A stretch of 6,137 nucleotides of DNA, from assembly GCA_021818645.1 (NCBI GenBank), contig JAKATS010000367.1, positions 1-6,137 of the forward strand. The letters run 5' to 3'. The stretch is from Acidobacteriota bacterium. Its GTDB lineage: Bacteria; Acidobacteriota; Terriglobia; Terriglobales; SCQP01. The position numbers and the translations under genes were made by a program. Shown here in pieces: positions 4,874-6,137 of the stretch; the first letter of the stretch is position 1, and each line of letters opens with the position of its first letter. The notes beneath the pieces are model-generated. The model was not told where the DNA came from. It saw nothing but the letters and a program-made list of their open reading frames with translations, and ran no database searches.

Positions 4874-6137
4874 TCATTCGCCCGGGTCAACCCGGTAATT
4901 GGGCGCTTCCTTGGTAATCACCACGTCATGCACGTGGCTTTCGCGCAGTCCGGCATTGGAAATGCGAATAAACCGGGCCTGGCTCTGCAACTCAGGAATG
5001 GATTGCGCGCCGGTGTAGCCCATGCCGGCCCGCAGGCCGCCGACCAGCTGCAGCACCAGCGCTTCCAGCGGGCCTTTATGCGGCACCCGGCCTTCGATGC
5101 CCTCGGGCACCAGTTTTTGCGAGCGATTGCGTCCGCGCTCATCTTCAAATGCCGGGGCATAGCGGTCGGAGCCCGATTGCATGGCGCCCAGCGAACCCAT
5201 GCCGCGGTAGGTTTTAAACGACCGTCCCTGATAGAGAATGATTTCGCCCGGACTCTCATCAGTGCCGGCGAAAAGGCTGCCGATCATGACCGACTGCGCG
5301 CCGGCGGCCAGCGCCTTGGTAATATCGCCCGAGTATTTAATGCCGCCGTCGGAGACGATGGGGATGGCGAGCTGGCGCACCGCCTCCGCCTGGGCGGCGG
5401 CGGCAATGGCGGTGATTTGCGGCACGCCCACCCCGGAGACGACGCGCGTCGTGCAGATGGAGCCGGGACCGATGCCGACTTTAATGCCGTCGGCGCCGGC
5501 CTGGGCGAGGGCTTGCGCGGCTTCGGTGGTGGCAATATTGCCGGCCAGAACTTCCAGTTCCGGCAGGCTGGCTTTCAGGCGTTTTAACGCTTCGAGCACG
5601 CGGCTGGAATGGCCGTGGGCAGTATCGAGGGCCAGCGCATCCACGCCCTGGCGGGCCAGTTCCTGCGCCCGTTCCAGATAATCGCCGGTAGCGCCGACGG
5701 CCGCCGCCACGCGCAGCCGGCCATGGGCGTCTTTGGTGGCCAGCGGATATTTCCGCTTCTTCTGGATGTCTTTGACCGTGATCAGGCCTTTGAGGTTGTA
5801 ATGATTATCCACAACCAGCAGTTTTTCCACCCGATGCTGATGCAGAATGCGTTCGGCCTCATCGAGCGTGGTGCCGACCGGCACGGTGATCAGATTGTCC
5901 CGCGTCATCACCTCGGAGATGGGAACATCGAGCCGGTTTTCGAAACGCAGATCGCGATTGGTCAAAATGCCCACCAGCTTGCCGTGGCGGGTCACCGGGA
6001 CTCCGCTGATCTTGTACTTTTTCATCACCTCGAGCGCATCCTGGATCTTCTGCTCGGGCTCGACCGTGACCGGATCCACAATCATGCCGCTTTCCGAGCG
6101 TTTCACCCGGTCCACTTCCTCGGCCTGGCGCTGATCG
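4874..6137 (-). CDS. guaB: IMP dehydrogenase, 5' end beyond right window edge
   Basis: IMPDH oxidises IMP to XMP with NAD+, the first committed step to guanine nucleotides, in the cytoplasm. 420 complete codons and the stop are present; the missing N-terminus should be roughly 70 residues. The GTG at 6115 is not the start, because the family sequence continues upstream to the edge ([12 protein letters not shown]). Two CBS motifs follow ([10 protein letters not shown] to about [12 protein letters not shown] and on to KDIQKK), then the returning barrel. The catalytic cysteine lies in [11 protein letters not shown] (codon 5453-5455), the phosphate-binding loop in [10 protein letters not shown], and the flap in [10 protein letters not shown] through [14 protein letters not shown]. 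After DRY the flap reads [14 protein letters not shown] before KLVPEG, several residues longer than in E. coli, and the usual phenylalanine of RYF is alanine. The C-terminus ([15 protein letters not shown]) is normal. The gene appears functional. Confidence 0.97.
   Translation of the reverse strand, partial: DQRQAEEVDRVKRSESGMIVDPVTVEPEQKIQDALEVMKKYKISGVPVTRHGKLVGILTNRDLRFENRLDVPISEVMTRDNLITVPVGTTLDEAERILHQHRVEKLLVVDNHYNLKGLITVKDIQKKRKYPLATKDAHGRLRVAAAVGATGDYLERAQELARQGVDALALDTAHGHSSRVLEALKRLKASLPELEVLAGNIATTEAAQALAQAGADGIKVGIGPGSICTTRVVSGVGVPQITAIAAAAQAEAVRQLAIPIVSDGGIKYSGDITKALAAGAQSVMIGSLFAGTDESPGEIILYQGRSFKTYRGMGSLGAMQSGSDRYAPAFEDERGRNRSQKLVPEGIEGRVPHKGPLEALVLQLVGGLRAGMGYTGAQSIPELQSQARFIRISNAGLRESHVHDVVITKEAPNYRVDPGE

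Noticed and set aside
4359..4877. Minus-strand open frame covering the guaB-phosphatase gap
   Set aside because: It overlaps the phosphatase gene in another frame for most of its length and its translation is low-complexity without any family signature.

Overview
The window suggests a GC-rich bacterium, most likely an acidobacterium. The secreted PAP2-family protein resembles acidobacterial homologues as I remember them, and the housekeeping genes run at roughly 63-65% GC by spot count. The phylum is an inference from protein style, not from a marker gene.

Two kinds of DNA meet at about position 871-916. To the right (917-6137) is ordinary chromosome, with every gene on the minus strand. In transcription order these are guaB (IMP dehydrogenase, 5' end beyond the right edge), a secreted PAP2-superfamily phosphatase, glpK (glycerol kinase), glpF (aquaglyceroporin, start overlapping the glpK stop by 4 bp) and a DUF488/YeaO-family gene 7 bp further on. 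The last three look like one operon: GlpF brings glycerol in and GlpK traps it as glycerol 3-phosphate.

To the left (1-870) the DNA is only about 45-47% GC. It carries the first 185 codons of a Cas9 gene on the minus strand, running off the left edge. The RuvC-I motif and arginine-rich bridge helix are both clear. Just upstream and divergent on the plus strand is a very good tracrRNA candidate: a likely anti-repeat, a nexus-type hairpin starting AAGG, and a 10-bp terminator stem capped by a GAGA tetraloop. The two genes share about 50 bp of control DNA. Their -10 boxes overlap on opposite strands, and the tracrRNA -35 box touches the cas9 Shine-Dalgarno sequence. No CRISPR array, cas1 or cas2 lies in the window.

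Between the two regions sits the 3' half of a tRNA with anticodon CAT (871-916), starting at the anticodon loop and ending in an encoded CCA, with no 5' half before it. This is what the far attachment site of an integrative element looks like after tyrosine-recombinase insertion into a tRNA gene. Read that way, everything left of it, including the type II CRISPR-Cas locus, is the end of a genomic island, and everything right of it is the original chromosome. The main point of interest is therefore a Cas9/tracrRNA module at the very end of a tRNA-inserted island in a probable acidobacterium.
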